Below are positions 1 through 12,661 of a stretch of 64,000 bases of DNA, piece by piece; the stretch's first letter is position 1, and the number at the start of each line of letters is the position of its first letter. The stretch is taken from positions 1 to 64,000 of the forward strand of contig JABANP010000091.1 in NCBI GenBank assembly GCA_013115135.1. The letters run 5' to 3'. Source of the stretch: Perkinsus olseni (taxonomy: Eukaryota; Perkinsozoa; Perkinsida; Perkinsidae). A program made the position numbers and the translations under genes. Under the pieces are notes generated by a model. The model did no database searches. It had not been told where the DNA came from and saw only the letters and a program-made list of their open reading frames with translations.

Positions 1-3000
1 GGTCGTAAGTCAAGCGAGAGGAGTCGAGAGACGTCTTTCATGGGATCCTTGTATACTCCGACGAGAGCCTGTGCTTGGCCGTATAAGCTCTCCTTCAAGC
101 TCACAAGTACCACCTGAGTACAAAAGGATCGGTGGGCGGGAAGGCAACGCATGCCCCATCCTACTTGCAGTAGATCATCAGGGCTCGTACAGTCCGAAGT
201 GTGCTCCCGAACAAAGTCCGAAAGTGTTGACAAGTTACGCCTGTCCAGAGCTGCGTCAACCTCATCCAGTAGTATCTATGGAGACATGACACACCGTAGC
301 TGATCTCGAATTAAGACCAATTTGACAAATCCTACCAATGCCGGCCTCTGCCATGCGAATATGGCAAAGAGTAGTGCTGCTGCGGCTATGGTCTTTTCTC
401 CGCCAGAGAGGAGCTGGCTATCAACGAAGCGGTCACTCTCCGGATGGGCGGAGAACTGCACCACACCCAAGTACCTTCCAACTACTATGAAATGGTGGTG
501 GATCACATGAACGGCCGTCCCGTCTTCAAGAGATACTTACGGCTCATCTACGTTCTCAGCATCCAAGTATACAGATCCCCCAACATCCTGACTTAACACT
601 CCACCTCGACGCTGACCTGTGAAGGCTGTTGGCCTCCCTCGATGAGCTGCATCAGGAGTTAGCAGTGGATCCTCTGGTGTCTCGCCGCCTGCTCCGGTCC
701 GATCATGAGATGCGGCCCGGGACGTCAATTGGCGGTAGTAAGTCATGACACGCTCCCGGACGAACTCGTAACATTCGTTAAATCTAAGGAAGAGCAAATG
801 CCCCCTGAGCACGCTATCGATGATAACCCACTACCGGTCCTTCCGTGCATTTTTCAACGCTTCAAAATGCTGCCCAATTTCACTGGCCTCCAGCTTAGCT
901 GCCTCGAGGCTACGTGTGGCTTCTCCAAGTGCCTGGGCAAGATGATGACGTCCTCCGTTTTAACCAAAAAGCGGGCATTCGGTGAAGCCACTGACATTCA
1001 ACGAGCTGGATCCGTGTACCGCATTATCCAGGCCAGAACTACCCCCACAGCCCCATCTTACCCTAGTCATTCCCTCATTACGCTCATATGCTCTGAGGTT
1101 GGGCTTCATGTGTGTGACTATCTCTTGAAGCCTTTCTATCTCATCTTCGAGTACAGCAACCACCTCCCTGGCTCCTGCTCTGGCTCCTCGCCTCGATGCA
1201 CTTTCTGATAGGATCCTCCCTACCACCCCTTCATCAACTCTCAGCTCTAAAGCGTCGTATTCATCCAAAGAATCCTGTGTGCTGTCATCCTCATCACTAT
1301 CGCTCCGGCCGAAAAGGATCCTTTTCAGTGACGGCAGGACCCCGGCAGCGTTTTCAAAAGGAAGTCTATCGGCCGCCTCCTCTTCTTCATCTTGTGTGAC
1401 GGATACGCTCTGCTGCTGCTGCTGATTCCTCGGTTGTGATAAGATAGATCTTACCTGACGTCCCCATCTATAGTGATTGCTCGGTTATCATGCACGAATC
1501 GCCCACAGTGTCACTATGAATGCATATAGGAAATGGAGCGAAGTCTTCGGACAGGTGGAGACCTTAGCTCCGATATTTTACAATGCACTCCCATTACCAT
1601 AATCTCACCAGTTGCATATGACGATATCTGAGTTGCTGTAACCTGTGCTCCTCCTTGGTTACAGCCGCCTTCAATTCATTACACCGATCAACAATGCCCT
1701 TCGATTGCTGGCCAGCTTCATGAACTGAGGCGGTGACTTGCGAGACCAGTTATATCACATTAGTAGGAGTTCATCGACTCACACCAGCCTTATTACATCG
1801 AGTAGCTGCTTGCTCCCTCCGGGCAGCTGCTTCTGCCACCTTTACCTCCAGCTCCTCTGCAACTCCTTCCCCTGCCTCTCTTGTCGCTGCTAGCTCAGCC
1901 TCCATCGTTTTCTCTTCATCGATTATCTCCTCCAGAGCTCTGCGTAGCTCCTCTAGATTCGATTCTTGAGAGGTGAGCGTTGCCCTCGCCCGATCCAACT
2001 GAACGATCAAATTGCAGAGCGAGCGAAGCTAGGAGCATACACTGTCACTTCTGCGGCTCTCGGACTTTCGTCCGTTCGTTCGAAATGTTTCTTCGCGAAT
2101 ATGCATATTACACTCAAGAGACGCATATTATTGGCGAGCACATGGCATGTGTATTTCACGAGGAAAAACAGGATTCTACTCGCACTCTCCGCGGTCCAAC
2201 AGCCAAAGCTGTCTCGTGCTAGCGAACCTCACATTATTCGGAAAACATACCCTAACCGGGGTTCGAACTCGCTAGAGCCGAGCTGCGAACTTTCATCACA
2301 AGCTCAAGTTTGAACGGTATTCTCAATGCTAATGCACTGAGGTGGTATGCTAATGATCACCGTAAAACGATGCATCTGACTCACGTCGGCCTCTAACGCT
2401 TCACGCTTTCCCCGAAGTGTGTCCCTCTGTTGGCGCAGTTTGCATACTTCTGCCTCGATAGTATCCAGTACCTCCTTCCGTTCTCTTATCAGCGACATCT
2501 GCCCAATCACATGATGCACCCACCAATTCCATCGCAGACGCCTTACCACATCCCGAGTACGATCGCCGTCCTCACTGCCGTCATCCTCTCCAAAGACCCT
2601 CCTGTTGATATCGTCATAAAAGCTTTTGGTCTTGTCACTGAGTTCCTCCTCGAGCTCCCTCAGATGGTTTACAGCCTCATCCCGCTGCGCCTCTAGCTCA
2701 GCCAGATTACCTCGGCTTGCTTCGATAGTGGCCCCAAGGCGACTGACCCTGAGCAATGCGACGAAGTATTCATGCCATCACACTTATAACCATGGGTGCC
2801 CCTACTCTTCCTCCGCTACCCGTTTGATTTCCTCCAAGGAGCCCATCTCCACCCGCGACATCTGAATACACGGAGAGCCCAGCTCACCCATCATACCAAC
2901 ACAAAATGCTATTCACCTCTATGCTGGCGTCCATTGGGTCATCGTCATCGCCAGCAGCCTCATCACTCACTCCGTCAGTGCCAGTGAGTTCCCTCAATTC

Positions 3001-6000
3001 CTCTTCAATCCTAGCGATCTCTCCGTCTTTCTGTGCAAGCTCAGCTTTAATAGAGTCAAACTAACGATGTTGCAAAAACATGGCCGATGAGTAGTATCAA
3101 GTAACTCGGTATTACGTGCTGAACATCCCACACATCTCCGCTATCGCCAGGTAGTGCACCCTGTCCATTGCTCATATTACCATTTTTAGCGATCTTATCT
3201 CCATCCAGGGTAACCACCTTCGTCCCAGACGGCATTGCTGGAGCGTGCCTTCGCCCACTGTGATATAATACCGAACGAGCCTGAGAAGGGCCGAGAAGTC
3301 CCCATGAAGAACACTGGAGAAGCAGTTATAGCAGTACCTGGGCTATAGAGTCTGCTACCACGGTTTTACCCAACAGCCATCTATGAAGCTTCTGGATCAG
3401 CTCAATGATGCTTCTATGAGATGCATGGGATCCTTGTAGGTGAGACGGCACCTATCAAGAGCGCTGGTGTTAAATGAACGAGGGTGCCCCCATTAGCCTG
3501 CCACTACATGATTGGCAGCTTTGACGCAGTCTTCAGCACGGCGTAGACCTGAGTTCGGTGGTATATCTTCTTTTGACAACATGCGAGGCGGCAGCTCCAT
3601 GTCCTGAAGAAAAATCATGACCAAAGGGCAGGAGGCACCAATAGAACGGCGACCTACCTTGAGAGGAATGAATGTCATTGGGGGAATCTGCTTCTCCTTC
3701 AACCATTGGATACAAGCCAATGCATCCCTCCGACTCCCAACCACAACAGCCTCCAAGTGTTGCCGACCGATAGCAGCTCGGATAGCTTGGTAGTATTTCT
3801 TATGTGATGGGTGTACTAGATCCGATACTAACCCCAATATCAGGCCATCACCGCCGTCAGCCGAATTGAGCGAGTTTGCGTCGGGACGCGCGACCGGGCC
3901 TTCCTTAATGAGTTGGTCAACCTGCAGTAGAGCCGGCGTCACCAGGACATGAATCGGTATTCAAACTGCGACACCATATAACATGATCCAAGTCGCGGGG
4001 CGAGACGGGTACTGGACCCCAGGGAACTCACATTGGTCCTAAGTTTAGCTGCCCTTTCACTCTCGCGATGATTAGCCCTCATCATCGAGACCTCATCGAC
4101 GATCTCTCGGCGTTCTTGCTTCGTCTTCTCTAGCCGCTCCTTGAGCATACTCGTAGCCTCTCTCCTCTCCCCTCTTTTCCTTCTCTCCTCTGCGACGGCT
4201 AGTTCTCTCGCATTTATTTTCTCTCGTAAGGCGTTCATGTCAGCCTCTGCTGCATGGGATTCCCGTTGCCGGATGCCCTGGGTTTCCTCCAACCGTGTGA
4301 TCGTCGCCTTCGTCTCGTCAATGTATTGGTCCAACAAGATTCTCTGCTCCTTACTTACTCGAATGGAGCTCTCAATAGAGGCTGAGAAACAGTACTCACG
4401 AGCACACTAGAACAATGGTGGCGACAGAAATGGTAAGCTCAATTGGTGAACTCGTCGAGACAGCATGAGCCCTACCAGCAACTTCCTGAGCTGTCTCGCT
4501 GATCCGCCCACACTCCTCGACTATTTCCTCGGTCAATACGCCGCCACCGATCTCATCATCTATCGTATCGTGACGCGCGGCCAAGGCTTCCAAACAGGCT
4601 TCGATCTGAACAACTGACTCTCATCACCAACTCGCTACTCTTCCCTACCTCGGCGGATTCATCATCAATATTCTGCAGCCTCTCTTCTAAGCTCTGTAGC
4701 TTCTCCCGGGTACCAGTTAACCCCGCTGCAGCCTTTGCTTCGTTGACTGTCTAAGATGGAGAACGGCGTGACTCTCAATTTCCTCTTACAGTAGAATGAT
4801 GTGCTGTACGCGTCGTGAGGTGAATACAAACCCTACTACAGACCGATGATGCTCACAAGCTGTTTCTTCCTCCCTCTCGATTCCGCCGCCGCGATCTCCG
4901 TTTCCCCCTGCTTCTTCCGCACCTTCTCCAGGCTACAACCAACAAAGCACTTCGAGATGAGATACTAGGATGCCTATAGCCTCCACTCTCTCCTAGCGGC
5001 CAGGCAACATACTCATTGTCACCTGTTCTGAAGGCGTTTATGTTCCTCGGCCAAATATTTCGACTCCTCTCCCGCGGCATTCTCCTTTCTCTTCGCTTCT
5101 TGTACTGCTGCTTTAGCATCCTCATAACTCTCCAGCAGCCCTTCACTGGATTCCAGTAAGGCGTCTGCCTCCTATTGAAGAAGTCCACAAATCAGAGGAT
5201 GGTCATCACGTAACGACCCCCTACCTTCTCAATTTCATATAGGCTGTATGTGACTTTATCGAGTTGCTTTCTCTCCAACTCGGCCCTCTTGTCCCTATAC
5301 CGATCCGCTTCCTGTACTTGAGCTGCCAAGGCATTTAGCTCTTGATTGACTAAAGCAGCATAAGACTACATTGTAGCTGCAGGGGTAGAAGGATATCTAC
5401 TCTGCTTCCTTTTAGCGGTGAGCCTGGTGACATTGTCCTGAGCATGCTCCTTCTTCTTGGCTACAACATCATAATCCTTGCGGTATCTCCAGGATCCCGA
5501 TGCCGATTCGATAGCCTTCGTAATAGACATCGCCTAAAGCTACACAAGTGAGGCACTGTCAGCCAGGTGCTCGACCACAATGAGGAGTGCTGCTAGCATA
5601 CATCATCTTTCGAGAGCAACTTGTCTATTTGGCCCTGTAACACGAGAAAGAACGAGGCGTCGGCGTCGAGATGGTGTCTGAGCATGGATGAGAGTCAAGT
5701 CATATACTAGAGTAATCCACTACTTGGAGAGTTCCTCCTTGTACTGTGCCTGCGTGCATGCCCTATCATTGACCCGGTAGACGGAGCCGACCGCCGCCCC
5801 TGCCGCACCGCGATCGTCATTACGGTCCGTCTCGTCATCCGCACCCCGGTCAGGGTTATTATCCGCAGATTTTATGGTAACCGATCGGGTAAAGGTGGTA
5901 TGCGAGACTATCGTATGTTCCCTGAATGAGCAAGGGCCAGTGCATACACCAGCAGAGGCCAACAGGAAGAGGGACACACCGCTGTTGTTGTTAACCCTAC

Positions 6001-6644
6001 ATCGAAGCATCTCCCTCCCCGGGAGGCAGCTCCCTCTCAATCCTCACTGTGAGGGATGCACTGGCTGTGCAGTCCCCCTGTGACTCCATAGTACGGTTAC
6101 TATTAACAAGGCTTCTAAGCCGATCATTGCGAAGCCTTTTTGCTCCCACACATAGACAGAAACACACCGCATCGAGAAGGTTACCTAAAGGCCGCTGTAG
6201 GAGGGAGCGGCAGAGTACGATAACTCACTTTTGCCACTCCCATTAGGGCCTATGACACCCGTCAGAGCGAGAGGCACTCTTTCTTCATTAGCAGACCGAT
6301 CGTCACCAGTGGATGAGCTCTGCGTGATCAATGGAATCGCTGGTATGGTGAGAGGTATCCTGAGAGAAGCCGGGGAGATGATTACCTAGGTGGTGGTGGT
6401 CCTTACACATGCTCGCCATGATACGATTTGAAGTTGTTCACCCTAATCTCAGTAACGTAGCATCTCTTGACTCCGTCCAATCTATCAATCTTCGGGTATT
6501 CTGGCACCTGAGTGGGCTGAGATCAACCATGGAGGAAACCCAAGGATGCTTCACCTGCCAGACATAGTGAGCGGGCTCATCTGTAGGGTTCAATGTTCCG
6601 GAGCTTTCAGCGGATAATTCTGCTGGATTCTGAGGAGCCGCCAT
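1..6644 (-). CDS. SMC1: Cohesin subunit SMC1 (structural maintenance of chromosomes 1), 3' end cut by window
   Basis: ATPase arm of the cohesin ring, acting on chromosomes in the nucleus. The ATG is at 6644. Exon 1 ends at 6555; a 47-bp intron (6508-6554) joins it to the exon carrying VTEIRVNNFKSYHGEH; a second 47-bp intron (6360-6406) leads to Walker A, GPNGSGKS, near 6230-6256. Long heptad-rich arms follow. The hinge lies at about 3100-3942 (DLVHPSHKKYYQAIRAAIG, ACIQWLKEKQ, then TKVVTLDGDKIAKNG near 3200). The ABC signature LSGGEKTIAAAALLFAI is near 380-430 and Walker B ILLDEVDAALD near 225-260. The last visible part, VVLVSLKESLYGQAQALVGV, matches the SMC1 C-terminus, so only a few codons and the stop are missing. 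Hinge and C-terminal wording fit SMC1 better than SMC2, 3 or 4. Many short GT-AG introns; not every arm exon was resolved. Confidence 0.93.
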
Positions 6645-7360
6645 GCTATTCAATAAAAACTGTTTGTAATTCAAAATGAGGAGAGTCTCGTGGGTCTGGC
6701 TCGTGGTTGTTGGGTCTGGCTCAAGGAATAGATAAGTTGCGATTGAATTCCAACTACTGAGAGTACGACTGACCATAGGGTCCATCAATGGCACACTGTA
6801 GGTCCTATTGGATGGGAGAGACAACGCGTGAGAGCCACCACCGCGGAAAATTGTCGATTGGCCTCTGCCTATGCTTGGTCCCAAATCGAAGACAGCGAGA
6901 GTATTAAGCAATTTGGGTACGGTACCTGTGGGTACGGTACCGGCGACAGGGCACACGAAAACGAATGTGGCTCCACCAACGCACAAATGACGGTGGACTG
7001 ACGCCGCTGGTGGGTCTTTTTGTGTCGCTGCAAGCGATGTGAACATCGCAATGACCATAAGCATTTCTGCTAGTAGCAGCCTACTATAGGCACCGTGTGG
7101 ATAACTGCCAACCACATCAACGACTAGAAGATAGCCGTGGCGTATCTAGTGGCTAGCCGTGGCTATCAACGTGGCGTATAGCCGGCCATACTTGTCATCC
7201 TGGGAGTGGCCAGAGTAGTAGCTACAACGAGGAGGACTCCACTGGGGTCCTCCACGTTGCAGTCACCCCAGTATTCACAAATTGACACAGCGTTGGGGTA
7301 TTGCGAGAACCCAACAACAACTGTGACATGAAACAGGCACATATAGTAAGTGGGAGACAA
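6645..7360. other. Intergenic stretch, SMC1 upstream region
   Basis: No gene is supported here. It lies between the SMC1 start and the stop of the next minus-strand gene, so it should hold the SMC1 promoter. A small direct repeat of GGGTACGGTACC occurs twice near 6915-6943. The open frame running upstream from SMC1 exon 1 has no recognisable domain. Confidence 0.5.
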
Positions 7361-9413
7361 TCACCGAGGAGATACCAAACCGGCTACTGTCACCATAGGA
7401 CCGCTGAGAGAGCGGGTTATATCCTCCGTCACGGTGTGGCTTAAAAGTGATCCATAGGGCGCATCCTGACGACACTGCAGTGATGCAGGTAGTAGAATGG
7501 GCTCTGCCCCCTCTACCTTAGGTTCAACGGTGATTGTGTGTACGTAACGGGGAGCATAACGAGACTCAGAGAAGCGGCAGAGCAAGCACCAGACATGGGG
7601 TCAAGACGAGGACCACGAGACCTGAACGGCTGCATTATGGCTCAACATGTAACACACTGTAACTATTACCAATGTCAATCACTTTTCATACCACACCTTG
7701 TACTCATCGTAGCTAGATGCCCCAGGGGTATCACTAACACCCGGCCTCACGAACGTTCCGGCGCCAGCAGGATTCGTTACAGCAAGGAGGGGAATATGCT
7801 CAGGGACTGTGAGTTGCCGTGTAGTGAGATACTGAGGCTGATCCGAACTGGGAGGTCGGCTAAGCTTTGTCCACGGTGGAAGAGCACTGGCGGGTATCCC
7901 AGGGAAGTAGTACTGATCCAGGTAAATACGGAAGGCTCCATTACGCTCAGATCGTACCTAATAGACAGCCAAAACTAGCAAATTGCTAGTAACAGTGGTT
8001 ACACACCATGAGTATACTTGAACCATGGTATCAACAGGACCTAGAGACTGCCTACCGTCGGTGCTCTAGCTCCATTCACGAGCTGTCGAAGGGCATAGTC
8101 CCATGCATCAATCGCAGATAACATCTTCGGCGATGGACCTCTCTCCATCTTAGCATCTCTCGTTATCACACTCAGAAGTATTCGGGCAGCCTCCCCCCCA
8201 TCCGAGTCGTCGCTGTCGTCGTCTACCTGTCGTACTACCACTCCAACATCATCATCCCTAGTAAGTCGATACATAAAGCCATTCAAGGTCCACCCATCAC
8301 CCGTGAACTGGAAGTGAGGGGACTCAGGAGACATCAGGACTTGAAAGAATCTGATCGCCTCGTGGCGGACTCTATCGACTGACGACCCTGGCCTGCTGCT
8401 CGACATGTCATATTCTCGCTTGACTGCTCCAGACGGTATCAGCCTTGTCGCAATAGACCAACCCAGAGGGAAACAGCTCACGTGAGAAGCATCATCGGGT
8501 CCATCGTCGACATCATTATCATCATCCTCTTCTCGATCATCGAAGTCGTTCCTCAAGGCTGGATCCGTTTCCCCGTCGGGCTCGCCCTGGTAATTAAGGG
8601 AAGATGCGTAGGGATCTTCCTCTTCCTTCCTGCGGACGGTGGCTGGTAGTTCATTACTCCGTCTCCAGCTATTCTCCAGACCCGTCCTCTGGTACGAGGA
8701 CGCTACAGGCTCTTGTCGTAGCACCTCATGGCCACCAGCCACAGCCCTCCCAGTGAAGCCCCGAGGTTGCAGATGATATTCAGCTACCCTGTCGGTGAGA
8801 GCGTCCGCGGAACGGTGGTGATCATGCGAGAGTGCGGTATGGTAAAGACCACGCATGCCGGGGTATCGCTCGTACAGAGTCCCTCCGACCTGAGGCGGAA
8901 TGGGCTGCATTGGACCGCCGAACAATCTGCTGGTTGTACCTGTTCCATGTAGGCCGGGCCTCTACGATGGTGGTAGGCGAATCCTTCCCCCGAAGTGTAA
9001 GGAACTGAGTGGGCCATTCCTTATCCTCTGAGCTATATATCAGTGAGTCAGGATGAATCAATGAGCAACAGCTGGCGTTCCGAATAGCTTTAGACTCCCC
9101 CGCTGTTACCTCTATTCCCTATCGACCGGTTTGCGGTACTCACAGCCTGGAATGGTCGATAGTATTGGTCAGAACCACTATGCCGTGGAGCCGATTCCAT
9201 TCCCCTCATATCGTTCACGGGGGGACTCGACATGATGCTCACCGAAGAGACGCTACCATGATCGTACTCGTTACGATCAGGGAAAGCTTGTCCCATATCC
9301 CGACGGCTGTAGGTATCGGCCTGGTACCCTCCGGGAGGATTGACTGTAGACGGAGCCGGCGGTGGAGGCCGACGGGGAGGGCTCGAATGAACGCGGTAGT
9401 CATTACTCAGCAT
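7361..9413 (-). CDS. Hypothetical proline-rich / acidic protein, multi-exon
   Basis: Family not recognised. The splice chain at the 3' end is well supported by phase and splice sites: one exon ends at 8056, a 98-bp intron spans 7958-8055, the next exon is 7697-7957 (87 codons, beginning VRSERNGAFRIYLDQYY, with no ATG), a 132-bp intron spans 7565-7696, and the last exon is 7361-7564 with stop. The 5' part contains a proline-rich exon (9144-9413, with PPRRPPPPAPST) ending at a GTGAGT donor. The join between it and the exon upstream of 8925 is uncertain. The middle exon has a strongly acidic stretch (EEDDDNDVDDGPDD) and a later acidic one (VDDDSDDSDGGE). No signal peptide or membrane segment. 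The start at 9413 is the first good ATG; further upstream exons are possible. Confidence 0.55.
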
Positions 9414-10371
9414 CACACCAAGTTTTCCAACTTGGATAATCCAAGGAAGGTTTCCAAAAACTGTAGGCATGGGTAAACCTTCATTGTCGATCTTCCCTCT
9501 GCGTTGAGCACACAGACGCCGAAATATTGACGTACGACTCAACACGACAGCTAGTCACACCAGAGAACCAGATGGGCGGAATACACACTATCAAGGCTGA
9601 TACCCGAACTAACATCAGTAGGATATACATCGTGATGAACTCCATCAGCATTCTCATTCACGACTCGATAACCCGTTCAGCTCGCTCTAGCGCCGGTCGT
9701 TTCAAAGTGATGGGAAGTTGCTCATCAACAATAGGGACCCGACTGTAGAACGACTGCCAGATGGTGACCACCCGTCGTTACTAAAGTCATAGGTTTTACA
9801 TTTCCTTCTGATTCATTGTGCCATACCGGCATTACCGACAGCGTGGCCGAGCGGGAATAGATTCCTCGAGCGCTTCGAAAGCTGACGATATTATCAAACC
9901 CTAAGCAGATTCTATCCAGAATCACAAAAGCTAGTCTTCGACAGATTCACAACGGAAACCAGTGCCACAACACAGGCGAGACTCAAGGAACAAGTGTACG
10001 AACTCTCTCAACGTGTCAACATTAGCGTCGAACTTCTCAACTTTGACATTGCCTCAGATAAGCCAGGTCGTTGGCCGTAAGGATGCAAGTAAAATCTGGG
10101 GGGGGGCTCATCCACCGGATCCACATCATCCTTATTCTGGCGAATTGAATTCGCCAATTCTGGCAAGTTGACGACGATTGTCGGAGACAACGAAATCTGG
10201 AGGATCGCCGCTCCCCTCGAACCACAAAAGACCGCAAATCCGGGAAAGAACTGCGGGCTCGGGTAACTCGAATGAAAAACTCGAGTCGAGTTTTTCATTC
10301 ACTACTACGAAATCTGCAATGAGGTCGGAGACTCTAACTTGGAGATTCTAATACGTGCCATCGAGAGGTCC
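9414..10371. other. Stretch without a supported gene; contains perfect hairpins
   Basis: Open frames on both strands are short and lack family character. Two strong inverted repeats lie here: a 17-bp palindrome at 10139-10155 and a perfect 15-bp stem at 10270-10300. A tRNA-like string near 9838-9860 has no matching T arm and was not called. Confidence 0.5.
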
Positions 10372-11044
10372 TCACACAGCTGCCGAAACACCGGATGGCT
10401 TGACTGCACGGAAATATATAGAGTGAGTCTCTCTGAGAGACTTTTTAGTGGTCCCCACAACTTGAACATGTCCGCACGAACTGCGCTGAATAATAGCGCG
10501 CGCCATTACGATCGATATTGTGGATTGTGCGTATCGCGAGTTGAAGGCTGCTATCTCCTTTAAATGGCTTATCGCAAGTCTCTGCAGCTCCACCTGGGCG
10601 CTTCCAATTTCGGAGGATCGTTGACGGAAGGCCATGAGCCTCTAAACTCTGTCAATTTCAACGATCTGGCTGAGAGGTAGGCCCATGTCCATCAACACAA
10701 CTGGGAGTATTTCAATATTTAGGGAAGAGGTTGTTGGACAAGGCGGGTTGTGGAAGCCTAGATTCTGTGGTTGGCCCATTGGAGGATTCACCAGGAAAGC
10801 AGCTTTAGCTAGATGTGTCATTGGACTACCAGGCGAGCAGCACACGGTGAGCACGAGGGAGTAACCCGATCCCCGTGAACGTGCAATGCTGCCGCTTCAT
10901 CTATCAACGTGTTTACTTTGGGATAGGGGGCGTCTGAAGACGCCTTGAAGCGGCTCTGCGCACCGTGTTTCTCGCCGAGAAATTCTCGGTGAAAGAAGGG
11001 ATGACCCGTTGTGGTACATGTATAGCATTGAATAGAAATGCTAT
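10139..11044. repeat. Cluster of six short perfect inverted repeats (hairpins)
   Basis: Six perfect inverted repeats with unrelated stem sequences: 10139-10155 (8-bp arms), 10270-10300 (15-bp arms), 10426-10442 (8-bp arms, followed by T5), 10929-10944 (7-bp arms, GGCGTCT/AGACGCC), 10975-10989 (7-bp arms) and 11022-11044 (8-bp arms, 7-nt loop). The stems differ, so they are not copies of one transposable element. They could act at RNA level (3' ends, processing) or as cruciform DNA; the sequence does not decide. Confidence 0.75.
10372..10854 (-). CDS. Possible minus-strand exons of an unknown protein
   Basis: Two adjoining minus-strand frames look protein-like. One, at about 10642-10854, contains LMDMGLPLSQIVEIDR. 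The other, at about 10372-10635, contains QVELQRLAISHLKEIAAF and could form a helix. No family is recognised, splice joints are unclear, and the region overlaps the hairpin cluster. The coding call is weak. Confidence 0.22.
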
Positions 11045-11267
11045 CGTTGTAATAGCGCGAGCGAGATCCGACTGACTGAGCTATTCACTTTATCCTGCAA
11101 TATAGATCAAGTAATGCTCACGTAGCCGTTGTTCCTACCATATATCGAGCGACTAATTTATCGAGGCGTTGCATAGCACGACGGTATACCCTACTGGGCT
11201 ACCATGCTGGCCTCAGATATTCCGTAAACCAAGCGGCGGTAGAGCTCCTGCTGGATCTGTCTCTAAT

Positions 11268-12208
11268 ATGAGTACCCTGAGCCGGGGATCGACGGTGGAC
11301 CTGTGCAACAACTTGGTTACCAAATTTGATGGTCATCCTCTGGCGGCTGCATGCTGTGAGAACTACTCACAGAAGAAAAAGAAAAGCACAGCCAAGGCTC
11401 GACTGTTGGCAGCAACCAAGGCTCCAACAATGGCTACGCCTACTGGTGTGGAATCGCTCCTTAGGATCACTGAGTAAGGTCGGCTCGTCACTGGCCGTCT
11501 TCCGGTCCTTGCATATCCCCTCCTACTGCTGTGATGGCTCTCAATTCTCTCTCAGGGAGGTCCCCGTGGTATCGCCTTGTGGAGGTGGATCAACTAAGGA
11601 TGGGCAACTTCATCAGTTCAACCATGATTTCCAAACAGTGCTGCACCCCATTAAACGAAACGCAAGTCTTCCAGACATGCTTCACGATGCAGCAAGCAAC
11701 GAAATCACTCCTTTCGCCCCGGCGAGGCCTTTGATATTGGGAGCCTATCGGATGTTGTCGGCCGGCAAGGTGCCCAACGGGTTTCGGGACTGATAGTGTG
11801 CGCTGCGCGCAGAACGTGCTTGCTGGTCGTGCGCGCATGCCGCAACCGTTGAATCTTGCGGGCGGGGTAATTCGGAGTATCCCCGCCCTCGAAGCTCTAG
11901 GCTCACCTATTCATGTGTTCCGTATGCAGTAGTATACTGCCCCTCAGGTACCGCTCAAGGCTGATGATGACCATTGTACGAAGATAGGATCCAAGAAGAC
12001 CAAACAGGCTCAGCAAGAGAATTCGGTGGGAGCTGACGATGATAAAGAGGCGAAGTCTGCAACAGAGGCGGCCACACCCGAGCTACTGCAACAGCAGGGC
12101 CAACAAGCCGATGAGCTCAAACAAGCTGACGTGCCGTCAACGGATGGCAGAAAAGTACTTTGCCGCAAGTGCAGACGGCATTCGAAGAAGTCTAGTCGGC
12201 GGGACTAG
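11268..12208 (+). CDS. Hypothetical basic protein, three exons
   Basis: Family not recognised. Exon 1 carries STVDLCNNLVTKFDGHPLAA and a lysine run and ends at 11473. An 82-bp intron (11474-11555, GTAAGG to CTCTCTCAG) joins in frame to exon 2, which contains DMLHDAASNEITPFAP. Exon 2 either stops at 11793 or splices at AAG/GTGCCC (11771/11772) to a CAG acceptor near 11957. The latter gives a third exon, rich in Q, K, D and E, ending LCRKCRRHSKKSSRRD at 12208; phase is preserved, so this join is favoured. The first in-frame ATG is at 11268, but the frame is open further upstream, so a 5' exon may be missing. The basic C-terminus with C-x2-C hints at nucleic-acid binding; this is inference only. 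Confidence 0.5.
11860..11888. repeat. GC-rich hairpin inside inferred intron
   Basis: GGGCGGGG and CCCCGCCC form an 8-bp stem around a 13-nt loop, between inferred exons 2 and 3 of the hypothetical gene at 11.3-12.2 kb. Confidence 0.7.
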
Positions 12209-12661
12209 CATGCCAACACTAGCGCTATCGCGTCCTTGGCGATGCGATACATACATGCTGTGGTGCGATGATGATGCTGATTATCGATGTTGTTGTTATG
12301 TAATCCCGATCTTGGTCCTGTCGTTTGTGCTGCGTTAGATTAAGTGCATTGAATACGCAGCATCGTGTCCCTCCACATGTGGCTGCGTACGCACACACAG
12401 CTGTCTCCTGCAGCGGACTACCTTGGTTTTCCCCCCGAAAAACGGAATGTATCGGTCACTAAAATCCTAGCCTTTCGTCCGCGACCTCGAGTAACTTTGG
12501 GACGATTACTAGCCAATATTCCTCATTGAAGGGTCTCGGATGCACGCGTGCCGGGGAAGTCCAATGGGGATGCACAAGAAGCGGGATGTTGGGCGTTGGG
12601 CATATCTCACGGCCGTGCCACAACTGTAGGTCTCTCTTTCCTGTATTCTCCACTTTCGAGT
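12209..12661. other. Intergenic stretch upstream of the O-methyltransferase
   Basis: Nothing supported as coding. It holds the 3' side of the preceding plus-strand gene and presumably the O-methyltransferase promoter. No TATA box or spliced-leader-like motif was recognised. Confidence 0.5.

Noticed and set aside
2250..2290. GGGGTTCGAACTC resembling a B box/T arm
   Set aside because: The arms around it do not pair on either strand, and it lies inside SMC1.
9838..9912. tRNA-like string (GCGTGGCCGAGCGGG) resembling the 5' half of a Ser/Leu tRNA
   Set aside because: No matching anticodon stem, T arm or acceptor 3' strand follows.
10929..10989. CRISPR-like spaced repeats
   Set aside because: The palindromes have different sequences and no regular spacers.
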